DNA of 64,000 nt from Pseudomonas quebecensis (GTDB lineage Bacteria > Pseudomonadota > Gammaproteobacteria > Pseudomonadales > Pseudomonadaceae), in NCBI RefSeq assembly GCF_026410085.1, contig NZ_CP112866.1, positions 2,604,001 through 2,668,000 on the forward strand, given 5' to 3'. This document shows positions 37,437 through 45,487 of this stretch, piece by piece. The notes beneath the pieces are model-generated. The model was not told where the DNA came from and did not search any database. It saw nothing but the letters and a program-made list of their open reading frames with translations. A program made the translations under genes and the position numbers. How positions within the stretch are numbered: position 1 is the first letter of the stretch; the number at the start of each line of letters is the position of its first letter.

Positions 37437-40037
37437 TTGCTGAATATTCCGGTGGATCTTATCGATGATGACCGCTTGTCCCATGTGCTCAATGCCAGCG
37501 AGCGGCTGGCCAGGGCAGCCTCGGTAGACGAAGTCGTCAGCGTGCTGCGGGACACCGCCCGTGCCACGGTTGGCGCCGAAGGCGTGGCGGTAATCATCGA
37601 GAACGAAGGCCGCTGCGCTTACGTGGCTGAAGATGCGGTGTCTCCGCTTTGGCAGGGCCAGAGCTTTCCAGCCGATCACTGCATCTCAGGGTGGTCAATG
37701 CGTCACCGCGAGACGGTTGCGATCCGTGACGTTCGGCTCGATCCACGCATTCCGCAGGACGCTTATGCGCCCACCTTTGTGCGCAGCTTGGTGATGGTGC
37801 CCATCGGCAGGCCGGTTCCGATTGCGGCGTTGGGCGCTTACTGGTCAGACGTCAGCGACCACGACCCCGATACGATCAAACGGCTGGAAAGCCTGGCGCG
37901 ACTGGCAACGATCGCCATCGAGAATGCGCGTTTGACCCAGGCGCGTAATCGCGGCGAGGCCCTTGGGGCCACACAAAATCGAATTCTCGAACTGGCGGTA
38001 GCGCAAACGCCCTTGGACCTCACGCTGGATGCGATCGTCCACGAGGTACAAATGCTGTCCCCCTCGGGTTTGCGCGGAAGCATCCTGCTCCTGGATGAAA
38101 CCAGCGAGCACCTGGAATACTGCGCAGGCCCGACCCTGCCGGACGCGTTCAAAGCCGCCGTTACAGGCCTTGGCGTCGCCGCGCAAGTGCGCCACCAGGA
38201 CGCTGAGACCGCCATGGCCGACATCACGAACGATGCGCACTGGGCTGCGTTTCGCGATTTGGCCCTCCAGCAGCGCCTTCACGTTTGCTGGTCAACCCCG
38301 ATCTGCTCGGCGCAAGGCGTCCTGCTGGGCGCTTTTGTGTTGTATCACCACGAGCTGCGCAAGCCGTTAGCCGCCGATATCGAGATCATCGACTTCGTGG
38401 TTCAGACGGTAGGGCTGGTGGTTCATCGCGCCCGCGCGGATTCGGCGATCCGTATCAGCGAGGCGAGATTGCGCCTGGCGGTCGATCACGCCGATGTGGG
38501 TTTCTGGGATGTGGATTTCGTTCAGAACACGCTGGTGTGGCCGTCACAGACCAAGGCCATGTTCGGCATCTCGCCCGACGTGCCGGTCACGCTGCAGGAC
38601 TTCTATGACGGGCTGCACCCCGAGGATCGTGAAGCAACGATTGAAGCCTTCACGGCCGCCGTTGACCCTGAGCGTCGGGCGCTCTACGAGGTCGATTACC
38701 GTACCATTGGCCGGGAGGACGGCATCGTTCGCTGGGTCGCGGCCAAGGGTCGGGGCGTGTTCGATGCGGCTGGCCTGTGTTTGCGCGTAACCGGCACGGT
38801 GGTTGAAATCACCGCCCGCAAGGCGGCCGAGGAAAAGCTACGCGAGCTTAACGCCTCCCTTGAAGAACGCATCGCACAAGCCATCGCCGAACGGGAAGAA
38901 GCCCAAAAGGCGCTGCGCCAAAGCCAGAAGATGGAAGCCATGGGGCAGCTTACCGGCGGTGTCGCCCATGACTTCAATAACCTGCTTACGCCGATTGTCG
39001 GCACACTCGACATGCTCCAGCGACGAGGCGTGGGCGGCGAGCGAGAGCAGCGGCTTATAGGCGGTGCAATGCAGTCGGCGGAACGCGCCAGGACGCTCGT
39101 GCAGCGCCTGCTTGCCTTTGCTCGCCGGCAACCGCTTCAGACGGCTCCGGTCGACGTGGCGAAGTTGATAAGCGACATGGCTGATCTGGTGGCCAGCACG
39201 ACCGGGCCGCAGATCAAGGTGGTCGTCGATGCTCCGGCAAACCTGCCTGCGGCCATCGCCGATCAGAACCAACTCGAGATGGCCCTGCTCAACCTGTCCG
39301 TGAACGCGCGCGATGCGATGCTCGCCGGCGGGACGATGCGCATATCCGCCAGCACCGCCTCAGTCGGCGAGGGGCACCGGTCGAAGCTGGCGCCAGGCGA
39401 ATACCTGTGTTTGTCCGTCGCGGACACCGGCACGGGCATGGACGCCGCGACACTCGCCCGGGCGGTGGAGCCGTTCTTCTCCACCAAGGGCGTGGGCAAA
39501 GGAACGGGCCTTGGTCTTTCAATGGTGCATGGCCTGGCATCACAGTTGAACGGCGCACTCACGATTCAGAGCTCGCCGGGCCTGGGAACGAATGTGGAGC
39601 TGTGGTTGCCGCGCAGCATGAGCGAGCCGGCAGCGACTCTGCGCATTGCCGAAGCGCCGGAGCCGCAATTGACGCACGCAATCGCGCTGCTGGTCGATGA
39701 TGAAGAATTGGTACGCGCCAGCACCGCGTACATGCTGGCAGAGCTGGGCTATCGCGTGATCGAGGCCGCGTCGGGCGAGGAAGCCATGCAACTGATGGCC
39801 ACCGGGGAGCCCTTTGACCTGCTCGTCACAGATCATCTCATGCCGGGCATCAATGGCACCGATCTGGCCAGGGTGGTCCGCACCTCCAGGCCTGGAACCG
39901 CGATCCTGCTCGTCTCCGGCTACGCCGAGCGCGAGGGGCTTGACCCGGATCTGCCACGGCTTACCAAACCCTTTCGCAAGAATGAACTCGCGGCAAGCCT
40001 CTCGCGACTGCGTGGTGAGTCGCGGGATGAGCACTGA
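37437..40037 (+). CDS. hybrid sensor histidine kinase (GAF-GAF-PAS-HisKA-HATPase-REC)
   Basis: 866 residues, no membrane segment. Two GAF domains (about 15-160 and 175-320), a PAS fold (about 335-450), a coiled coil, HisKA with His511 (GGVAHDFNNLLTP), HATPase (NLSVNARDAM, VADTGTGMD, GKGTGLGLSMVHG), and a C-terminal receiver with Asp799 (LLVTDHLMPG). A cytosolic sensor of unknown ligand, perhaps small molecules or light/redox through GAF/PAS. Start TTG at 37437 with GGGAG six bases before it; the next in-frame options cut into GAF1. No partner regulator is nearby. Confidence 0.9.
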   Translation: MLNIPVDLIDDDRLSHVLNASERLARAASVDEVVSVLRDTARATVGAEGVAVIIENEGRCAYVAEDAVSPLWQGQSFPADHCISGWSMRHRETVAIRDVRLDPRIPQDAYAPTFVRSLVMVPIGRPVPIAALGAYWSDVSDHDPDTIKRLESLARLATIAIENARLTQARNRGEALGATQNRILELAVAQTPLDLTLDAIVHEVQMLSPSGLRGSILLLDETSEHLEYCAGPTLPDAFKAAVTGLGVAAQVRHQDAETAMADITNDAHWAAFRDLALQQRLHVCWSTPICSAQGVLLGAFVLYHHELRKPLAADIEIIDFVVQTVGLVVHRARADSAIRISEARLRLAVDHADVGFWDVDFVQNTLVWPSQTKAMFGISPDVPVTLQDFYDGLHPEDREATIEAFTAAVDPERRALYEVDYRTIGREDGIVRWVAAKGRGVFDAAGLCLRVTGTVVEITARKAAEEKLRELNASLEERIAQAIAEREEAQKALRQSQKMEAMGQLTGGVAHDFNNLLTPIVGTLDMLQRRGVGGEREQRLIGGAMQSAERARTLVQRLLAFARRQPLQTAPVDVAKLISDMADLVASTTGPQIKVVVDAPANLPAAIADQNQLEMALLNLSVNARDAMLAGGTMRISASTASVGEGHRSKLAPGEYLCLSVADTGTGMDAATLARAVEPFFSTKGVGKGTGLGLSMVHGLASQLNGALTIQSSPGLGTNVELWLPRSMSEPAATLRIAEAPEPQLTHAIALLVDDEELVRASTAYMLAELGYRVIEAASGEEAMQLMATGEPFDLLVTDHLMPGINGTDLARVVRTSRPGTAILLVSGYAEREGLDPDLPRLTKPFRKNELAASLSRLRGESRDEH

Positions 40038-40086
40038 CAGCCCATTCTGGAAGATGATTTGTTTCACGCAGAGCGATTTGAATCGC

Positions 40087-40359
40087 TCAGCAAATGGCGG
40101 TGCCTTCCGTCGCGCCATGAATAGAGCGCCCCTGAGCACCGAAGCATTCGCCAGCGCGCATTTCGGTGATGTCCATAACGTACGCGCGAAACTCCCAAAG
40201 GAGCTGGAAGTAGCTCAAGCCGCGTTCGGCGTCCGGCAAGCTGTCAAACTGCTCTGCAAACTGCGGATGACGGCATAGGCGCCTGTTGCCTTGAATGTCT
40301 GCAGCTTCGCTGTAGAACATCTCGCCTTGCGAATTAATGAGTCGAAGCATCCATTTCAT
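40087..40359 (-). CDS. small hypothetical protein
   Basis: 90 residues beginning MKWMLRLINSQGEMFYSE, with a strong GGGGAGG site seven bases before the ATG. Soluble, rich in aromatic residues, no recognised domain. Convergent with the hybrid kinase, 50 bp from its stop. Confidence 0.6.
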   Translation of the reverse strand: MKWMLRLINSQGEMFYSEAADIQGNRRLCRHPQFAEQFDSLPDAERGLSYFQLLWEFRAYVMDITEMRAGECFGAQGRSIHGATEGTAIC

Positions 40360-40505
40360 ACACACCTCCCCGTCGTAGTGACATCCTGCCTGCGGCATAT
40401 TTCTAGCGCAGATGATGATGAATTGCCACTACGCGGCCGACCACCGGATTGATATCCGATAAGCGGTGCTCGAAGTACGGCAGGCCCTTGCAATCCGCCT
40501 GATGC

Positions 40506-40796
40506 CTACGTTGCCTGGTGCATTTTCGTAGACATAGGAACCGCCCCCATGGGTCTCAAAAACCTGGCCCATTCCGTGTGGGCGTTGTCATAGCGTGCAT
40601 TCGCCTTATCCCACTGCGCCCCGCAGGTTTTTCCCGACACCACGAGCATCATGAGCTCAGTGACGGCTGCATCCATTTCTAGCAGGTATTTGTGCGCTTC
40701 GAATCGAAAGTCTTCAGTGTTGTCCATGGCTCCGGGCACCCGTGCGAAACATGAGCCGTTGACATTTATTTGTACAAAAAATTCAGTTTTGTACAA
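40506..40796 (-). CDS. small hypothetical protein, start uncertain
   Basis: Up to 96 residues from TTG at 40796, or 73 from ATG at 40727 (MDNTEDFRFEAHKYLLEMDAAV). Helical, soluble, family not recognised. If the longer form is right, its start lies inside the inverted repeat at 40770-40796, which would then act as an operator. Confidence 0.5.
   Translation of the reverse strand: MYKTEFFVQINVNGSCFARVPGAMDNTEDFRFEAHKYLLEMDAAVTELMMLVVSGKTCGAQWDKANARYDNAHTEWARFLRPMGAVPMSTKMHQAT
40770..40796. promoter_or_regulatory. paired TTGTACAA palindromes (operator-like)
   Basis: TTGTACAAAA (40770-40779), seven bases, then TTTTGTACAA (40787-40796). Each arm contains the palindrome TTGTACAA and the arms are themselves inverted, with centres 17 bp apart. 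It sits between a leftward small gene and an uncertain rightward frame (ATG 40805). Such paired palindromes are typical of dimeric repressor sites; the protein is unknown. Confidence 0.5.
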
Positions 40797-41311
40797 GATA
40801 AGCCATGCGCCTTATCAAAGAAGCCAGCCCCGAGTTTGAGCGAACTTACGCCAAAGGCTTAGCGGCAAAATCTCAGGTGGCGCAAACCAGCAACCCGCGA
40901 AAATCAGCAGTTGGAGTGCGACCAAGGTCAGTACGCCCTGCGTGTGACGGTGAGACTTGCCCGGTAGTGGTTTCCAAGGGGCTGGTAAGCAGCGTCTGGA
41001 CGCAGGCGATCGAGTTGACCAGCGGGCAGCCGCTTTGATGACTGGTTCCGAGTGATCAGTCAGGGCAGATGGCCTTGGCGACAGGACCAAACGATAAAGC
41101 CATTCGCCGGACAGAGTGCGCAGACTTAAGCTTAAGATCCCGCGAATTGGCCCAGTAATTAAATGCTGGGCCAGAAGGGTGAGTTAAAGCAATGCAGTGG
41201 AAAGCATGCCAAAGGCTCTTAGGATGAAGCCGATAAGTGCCCCCGGCGCTTCATGGAACAGAGACCAGTAATGTCCAGTTAACGACCGACATCAAGCGTT
41301 CAAATCAACCA
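40797..41311. other. 515-bp gap with short unconvincing frames
   Basis: A rightward frame from 40805 (MRLIKEASPEFERTY...) and a leftward one at 40815-41090 (with a hydrophobic GVLTLVALQLLIFAG segment) show no family resemblance and may be debris. A hairpin TGGCCCAG / CTGGGCCA occupies 41148-41173, without a T-tract. No mobile-element ends were recognised. Confidence 0.35.
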
Positions 41312-41941
41312 CTAAACACCGTGCGCTGCGATGAACATGGCGACGGCCGACCGGCAATAGGATTCGACTTCATTGTCGTCCTTTGCCTTCGCCTCATCGA
41401 AGCGGGCGATCATCAGAAGATCGGACCCTTTGATGAGCGCGGCAAACAAACGGGCAGACTCCAACGGGTCGGGAACATTTAGCATCGCCTCCGCGTGCAA
41501 CTGGCGCAACAGGGCCTCGATCTGGGCAACGACATAGGCGGGACCGGCTTCGTAATGAAGCTTGCTCAACGACTTTTGCTTCGTCTTGTCGACCATGATC
41601 ATGGCCTCAACACTGCGCACTTGCGGACTCAACAATGTGCGCAGCAGGAATGTCCCCACCGCCATGAGCTGATCTGCAGCCGAGCCGTCGACGCCTTCGG
41701 CAATGGCCTGCGGTGCAAACTGATGGCAGTGGGCCGCGATGGCCGCGCTGAACAGCGCCTCCTTGTTCTCGAAGTGCCGGTAGATGCTTAGCTTGGATAT
41801 TTTTGCCCGCTGGGCGACCTTGTCCATCGTTGTCGCTTGAAATCCCAACTCCATAAAAAGTTCGCCGGCGGCGTCGACAATCGTTTGGCTGAGCGCCTCG
41901 TTGGCTGGCCGGCCGCGCCGGGTCTGGGAAATTTCGGTCAT
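41312..41941 (-). CDS. TetR/AcrR-type transcriptional repressor
   Basis: 209 residues. HTH at about 25-70 (GFQATTMDKVAQRAKISKLSIYRHFENKEALF), then a TetR C-terminal ligand domain. The start at 41941 (MTEISQTRRGRP) is preferred over longer frames. Divergent from the FAD oxidoreductase, with a perfect inverted repeat between them, so it probably represses both. Confidence 0.92.
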   Translation of the reverse strand: MTEISQTRRGRPANEALSQTIVDAAGELFMELGFQATTMDKVAQRAKISKLSIYRHFENKEALFSAAIAAHCHQFAPQAIAEGVDGSAADQLMAVGTFLLRTLLSPQVRSVEAMIMVDKTKQKSLSKLHYEAGPAYVVAQIEALLRQLHAEAMLNVPDPLESARLFAALIKGSDLLMIARFDEAKAKDDNEVESYCRSAVAMFIAAHGV

Positions 41942-41955
41942 AAGAATTCCAGTAC

Positions 41956-41985
41956 TTGACAGTATCTTAACTATGGAATTATGGT
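41956..41985 (+). promoter_or_regulatory. promoter of the FAD oxidoreductase gene
   Basis: TTGACA (41956-41961), 18 bases, TATGGT (41980-41985). The -10 overlaps the inverted repeat at 41981-42000, so a bound repressor would block RNA polymerase. Confidence 0.5.
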
Positions 41986-42000
41986 ACTCGCAAGTACCAT
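41981..42000. promoter_or_regulatory. TetR-family operator candidate
   Basis: Perfect inverted repeat ATGGTACT-CGCA-AGTACCAT in the 106-bp divergent region between the TetR gene and the oxidoreductase. Size and symmetry fit a TetR dimer site. Confidence 0.65.
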
Positions 42001-42047
42001 AAAAGTAAAATTCAAGTCCCTTCAGCCACAACGTGGAGCCTATCACC

Positions 42048-42941
42048 ATGAATGACGTCATCATTATCGGCGGCAGTTTTGCGGGTCTTGCCGCCGCTCT
42101 ACAGCTTGGTCGTGCCCGCCGAAAAGTCACCGTGTTCGATACGGGCCTTCCGCGTAATCGCTTCGCCAAGCACTCGCATGGTTTGCTTGGCCACGATCAC
42201 AAGCCACCGCAAGAGATTCTGGCCGAAGCGCGGCAACAGCTTGCGCGCTACCCTACGGTCAGTCTTGTCACTGCCCGGGCCGAGAATATCTCTGGAACCA
42301 TTGACGATTTCTCCATCCTCACTGGCGATGGCGAAAGCCACAGGGCACGCCGGCTGATCCTGAGTTATGGCGTCGTCGACCAGATGCCTGAACTTCACGG
42401 CTTTGCCAAAGGCTGGGGAACCTCCATCGTACCCTGCCCCTATTGCGACGGCTTTGAAGTTGCGGGCCGGCATTGGGGCCTCGTCTGGTCAGGTCCGCCG
42501 TCGCACAACTACGTCAAGCTATACCACGACTGGACCGACACATTGACGGTCTTTGCCAATGGTCACGACATTCCACCCGACATCCGCGCCGATCTGGCGC
42601 GCCGCGGCAACCCTGTCGTTGATGGCCGAATCACTGAAATCGAGCATAACGAGAGCCACAACACCACCGTCAGGCTCGACGCCGGCCCCTCTGTTGCGGT
42701 CGACATCCTATTCGCGCATCCGCGCAACAAGCCCTCCGCACGTCTGCATGAATCACTGGGCCTCGCCACGGTCGATACGCCCCTGGGTATCGCGCTCAAG
42801 GTCGACGAGCGCCGCGAAACCACTGTGCCCGGCGTCTACGCTGCCGGCGACCTTGCCAACCCTCTCATGGCATCTGTCAGCACGGCTTCATGGCAAGGCG
42901 TGATGGCGGGCATCTTCGCCCAGCAGTCGATGCTGGTTTGA
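42048..42941 (+). CDS. thioredoxin-reductase-like NAD(P)/FAD oxidoreductase
   Basis: 297 residues. FAD-binding GGSFAGLAAALQLG (8-21), a redox CPYC pair (Cys130/Cys133) in VPCPYCDGFEV, and the C-terminal FAD motif VYAAGDLANP. The length and CPYC match the short thioredoxin-reductase-like group also used in disulfide-forming and detoxifying roles. GGAG lies nine bases before the ATG at 42048. Likely under the divergent TetR repressor; the substrate may be a disulfide or quinone. Confidence 0.9.
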   Translation: MNDVIIIGGSFAGLAAALQLGRARRKVTVFDTGLPRNRFAKHSHGLLGHDHKPPQEILAEARQQLARYPTVSLVTARAENISGTIDDFSILTGDGESHRARRLILSYGVVDQMPELHGFAKGWGTSIVPCPYCDGFEVAGRHWGLVWSGPPSHNYVKLYHDWTDTLTVFANGHDIPPDIRADLARRGNPVVDGRITEIEHNESHNTTVRLDAGPSVAVDILFAHPRNKPSARLHESLGLATVDTPLGIALKVDERRETTVPGVYAAGDLANPLMASVSTASWQGVMAGIFAQQSMLV

Positions 42942-43102
42942 GGGCACAGATTAAAGATGAGCCAGGCAGAATCAGTAAGCGGAGCAGTTGTGCGCGACAT
43001 ATGGGTACTGTCCTTAATCGAACCAATTACTACCCCTGAAATCACCCCTAAAACGACTTGATTTCAGCAAACCGGACCAGCAACCGACAGAATGCAAAAA
43101 CT

Positions 43103-43129
43103 AAAAAACCCGCCAGAAGGCAGGTTTTT
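43103..43129. terminator. bidirectional terminator beyond the tRNA-Leu fragment
   Basis: CCCGCC / GGCAGG stem with one mismatch, loop AGAA, flanked by A-runs and T-runs on the two sides. It lies about 45 bp downstream of the tRNA 3' end on the minus strand and is presumably the original host terminator of the tRNA gene. Confidence 0.7.
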
Positions 43130-43172
43130 CAAGGCTTCCACGGAACTCGAAAACGTTCAGTGGAATGTAAGA

Positions 43173-43231
43173 TGGTGCCCGAAGCCGGAATCGAACCGGC
43201 ACGCCCTTACGAGCGGGGGATTTTAAGTCCC
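43173..43231 (-). other. phage attachment site: 3' fragment of tRNA-Leu(UAA)
   Basis: On the minus strand, anticodon arm GGGACTTAAAATCCC (loop CTTAAAA, anticodon UAA), long variable arm, T-arm GCCGGTTCGATTCCGGC and acceptor end with CACCA are intact. The 5' acceptor strand and D-arm (expected GGTAGA) are missing and replaced by unrelated sequence. This is the displaced 3' end produced when a phage integrates within a tRNA gene. Confidence 0.8.
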
Positions 43232-43513
43232 GGGCCGAAATCAAGCGGGCTGCGGCTTGCGCTCTATTTTCCGGTCCGCAATCCATTAACTGTACGCCTA
43301 ATTTACCTCAATGTATTCAGATAGTTATAGTTCGTTGCGGCCCATATAATTGGCATAAAATTGCTTTTTCGTTCTCGCGAACAGGACAATCAAGTCTGGC
43401 GCTTCTTGCACCGATATGCCGATGGTGCATACCCTCCCCGGCGTCCTGCCGGCCGAACATAAACCAATCCCAAACCCCACTGCTAAGCTGTTCACACCAC
43501 CGGAGGAACGCCG

Positions 43514-43723
43514 ATGCCCAACTCAGACCTGCTCCCATCCCTACTCTCCAAGCTTTACGAAAACCAGTTGGCCCTCGAAGCCTCCATCATGGAACTATCG
43601 AACTGGATCGAGCAGCGCGGCTCCGCCGATGTAGCTGAAAACGTGCGAGGCGCACTGGACACCCTCAGTCACAATGAGGAATTCATCAAGCTCACGTTGG
43701 CGGCGTTAATGTCGCCAGAGTGA
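43514..43723 (+). CDS. small prophage protein of unknown function
   Basis: 69 residues, helical and acidic (LLSKLYENQLALEASIMELSNWIEQRG). GGAGG seven bases before the ATG. First gene inside the prophage left end. Not recognised beyond its phage context. Confidence 0.6.
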   Translation: MPNSDLLPSLLSKLYENQLALEASIMELSNWIEQRGSADVAENVRGALDTLSHNEEFIKLTLAALMSPE

Positions 43724-43772
43724 TGCCTTACAGCTCGTCGCCTCGAATCGCATCAGTGACAAAGCTCGATTA

Positions 43773-43788
43773 CTGTATACACATACAG
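43773..43788. promoter_or_regulatory. LexA (SOS) box
   Basis: CTGTATACACATACAG, an exact CTGTAT-N4-ATACAG, with symmetry extending one more pair each side (TA/TA). It lies 22 bp upstream of the ATG at 43810. Confidence 0.8.
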
Positions 43789-43809
43789 TACTAATAAGCA
43801 GTCACTCAC

Positions 43810-44535
43810 ATGCCCCCTACAGAACTCAAAAAGGAATGGCTCGCCAAATGGCGGAGAATCCTCGACGACAACGCGTCCCGAATCAATAACCCCGAAGCTC
43901 ATCGAATGATGTGCCGTTGGGAGACTCGTGACATGTTGGAGGCAGGGGTCATTGACGAGATGGAACAATTTGAGATGGATGAGCTGGCCGACGCGGCTTA
44001 CTGGCATGCCGTTGAAGAGCTGGTCACGACGCCCGCTGGGTACACGTATGGCGGCTACTATGACGTCATTCAACGAGGGACGGCGGAGTGCGTCGGTTAC
44101 ATCCGAAGCAACACTTATTACTCAGCCATCTGCCCAGGTGCTGATGGGTTTGATGGAAAGGTATTTCGCGATAAGAATGACCTGCGTTTGGTTTTCCGCA
44201 ACGACAACCAGACTTGGCCGATAAATGGGTTGGTGCTTACCGCGCCATCTGGTGAGCTATACGATCTGGTGCAGACGGCGCAATTTATCTATGGCCAGGT
44301 CTACCCAGTCATCTGCGATGCTGATACCTACCGTGCGCTGGTAGATTGCGCACAGGTCGCCTTGGAAAGCCGCGATTTTGAGAGCTATCGAAAGGCCCGC
44401 CCCCTACTCCTCTCTGCCCAGTTCACCACGTGCGATGCCTGCCTGGACCGATTCGGACAGCGCGAGGATTGCAGCAACTGCGCAGGTAACGGCTTTGTCA
44501 GTACAGCTGGCACTCAGCCGACGTCGCCCGCATAA
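43810..44535 (+). CDS. SOS-controlled prophage protein of unknown function with C-terminal CxxC knuckle
   Basis: 241 residues. Acidic N-terminal helical region, central domain (YTYGGYYDVIQRGTAECVGYIRSNTYYSA), and a C-terminal zinc-knuckle-like part with CDAC and CSNC pairs (about 208-227) resembling a DnaJ-type CxxCxGxG half. No family assigned. The LexA box directly upstream predicts induction by DNA damage, together with or ahead of prophage induction. Its stop overlaps the end of a convergent small gene by 22 bp. Confidence 0.7.
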   Translation: MPPTELKKEWLAKWRRILDDNASRINNPEAHRMMCRWETRDMLEAGVIDEMEQFEMDELADAAYWHAVEELVTTPAGYTYGGYYDVIQRGTAECVGYIRSNTYYSAICPGADGFDGKVFRDKNDLRLVFRNDNQTWPINGLVLTAPSGELYDLVQTAQFIYGQVYPVICDADTYRALVDCAQVALESRDFESYRKARPLLLSAQFTTCDACLDRFGQREDCSNCAGNGFVSTAGTQPTSPA

Positions 44536-44723
44536 CCAGCAACGGCCTCCTCGACCAGCTCTCGCCATTCAGCGCAATCAATCACCCTGCGCTCAAGCAT
44601 ATTGTCAGCAAGGGCCAGGCGCGTTTCATAACGATATTCTGGTGAGCCGGCTTCAAACTCCGAATCGTTCAGCAGCGCGTGCCACGCTTCCATCTCGTTG
44701 ACCTGCTGTATATCGGTTGTCAT
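44514..44723 (-). CDS. small prophage protein of unknown function
   Basis: 69 residues, acidic and helical (EMEAWHALLNDSEFEAGSPEYRYETRLALADNMLERRVI). GGAG seven bases before the ATG. Convergent with the LexA-controlled gene; divergent from the SRAP gene. Confidence 0.6.
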   Translation of the reverse strand: MTTDIQQVNEMEAWHALLNDSEFEAGSPEYRYETRLALADNMLERRVIDCAEWRELVEEAVAGYAGDVG

Positions 44724-44806
44724 GACGAATCTCCGACTCCGGTGTCTACGCTTTAGAGATCGGCCGGCGCGCGGCTGTTCATCAAGCCCGACGAGCGGAG
44801 ACAGTC

Positions 44807-45487
44807 ATGTGCGGACGCCTTTCACAGTACAGCGGCATTCATGACTTCGTCGCGGCCCTGGGCATACCGAACGCCATGGTCAACTCAGTTGGCGAGCTGC
44901 CCCTGGAGCGATACAACGTCGCCCCCACCACCCAGGTCGCCCTGCTCCATGTACAGGGCGAATTGCTACTTGCTGATCCAGTGCGCTGGGGATGGCGACC
45001 GCACTGGGCCAAGGACCGCGCCACGCCCATCAACGCCCGTGTCGAGAAGGTGGCGCACGGCCCTTTCTTCCGTGCAATCTGGCCGCACCGAGCAATCACA
45101 CCGATCAATAACTGGTTTGAATGGGTCGATGAAGGAGGCTCGAAGAAGCAGCCCTACCTGATCCGCCGTCGCGACGGGGCGCCGATCTACTGCGCGGCTA
45201 TCGGTCAGTTGCCCAGCACCGAGGAAGGCCCAGGTGAGCATGACGGCTTCGTGATCATTACCGCGGACAGTGCCGGCGGCATGGTGGACATCCACGACCG
45301 GCGGCCCGTGGTACTGAATCCTGAACTGGCCCGCGAATGGCTGGACCCGGCCACGCCCAAGGAGCGCGCCGAACAGATGGTACTGCACCAGGGCGAGCCA
45401 GCCGAGGCCTTCGAATGGTTCAAGGTCGATACGGCCGTGGGAAACGTCCGGAACAAGGGGCCCAACCTGATACAGCCTGCACCCTAG
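44807..45487 (+). CDS. SRAP-family (YedK/HMCES-like) abasic-site protein
   Basis: 226 residues. Catalytic Cys2 right after the initiator (MCGRLSQY), INARVEKVAHGPFFR, NWFEW with the key Glu, and the late segment DIHDRRPVVL with the His. SRAP proteins crosslink to abasic sites in single-stranded DNA and shield them during replication. In a prophage it may protect phage or host DNA. GGAG precedes the ATG. Overlaps the methylase gene by four bases, tail to tail. Confidence 0.93.
   Translation: MCGRLSQYSGIHDFVAALGIPNAMVNSVGELPLERYNVAPTTQVALLHVQGELLLADPVRWGWRPHWAKDRATPINARVEKVAHGPFFRAIWPHRAITPINNWFEWVDEGGSKKQPYLIRRRDGAPIYCAAIGQLPSTEEGPGEHDGFVIITADSAGGMVDIHDRRPVVLNPELAREWLDPATPKERAEQMVLHQGEPAEAFEWFKVDTAVGNVRNKGPNLIQPAP

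Noticed and set aside
40805..41090. Genes or a transposase fragment between the small protein and TetR
   Set aside because: Frames on both strands are unconvincing; no inverted repeat ends or transposase motifs.
43173..43260. Intact tRNA-Leu gene
   Set aside because: Only the part from the anticodon arm to CACCA is present; D-arm and 5' acceptor strand are missing.
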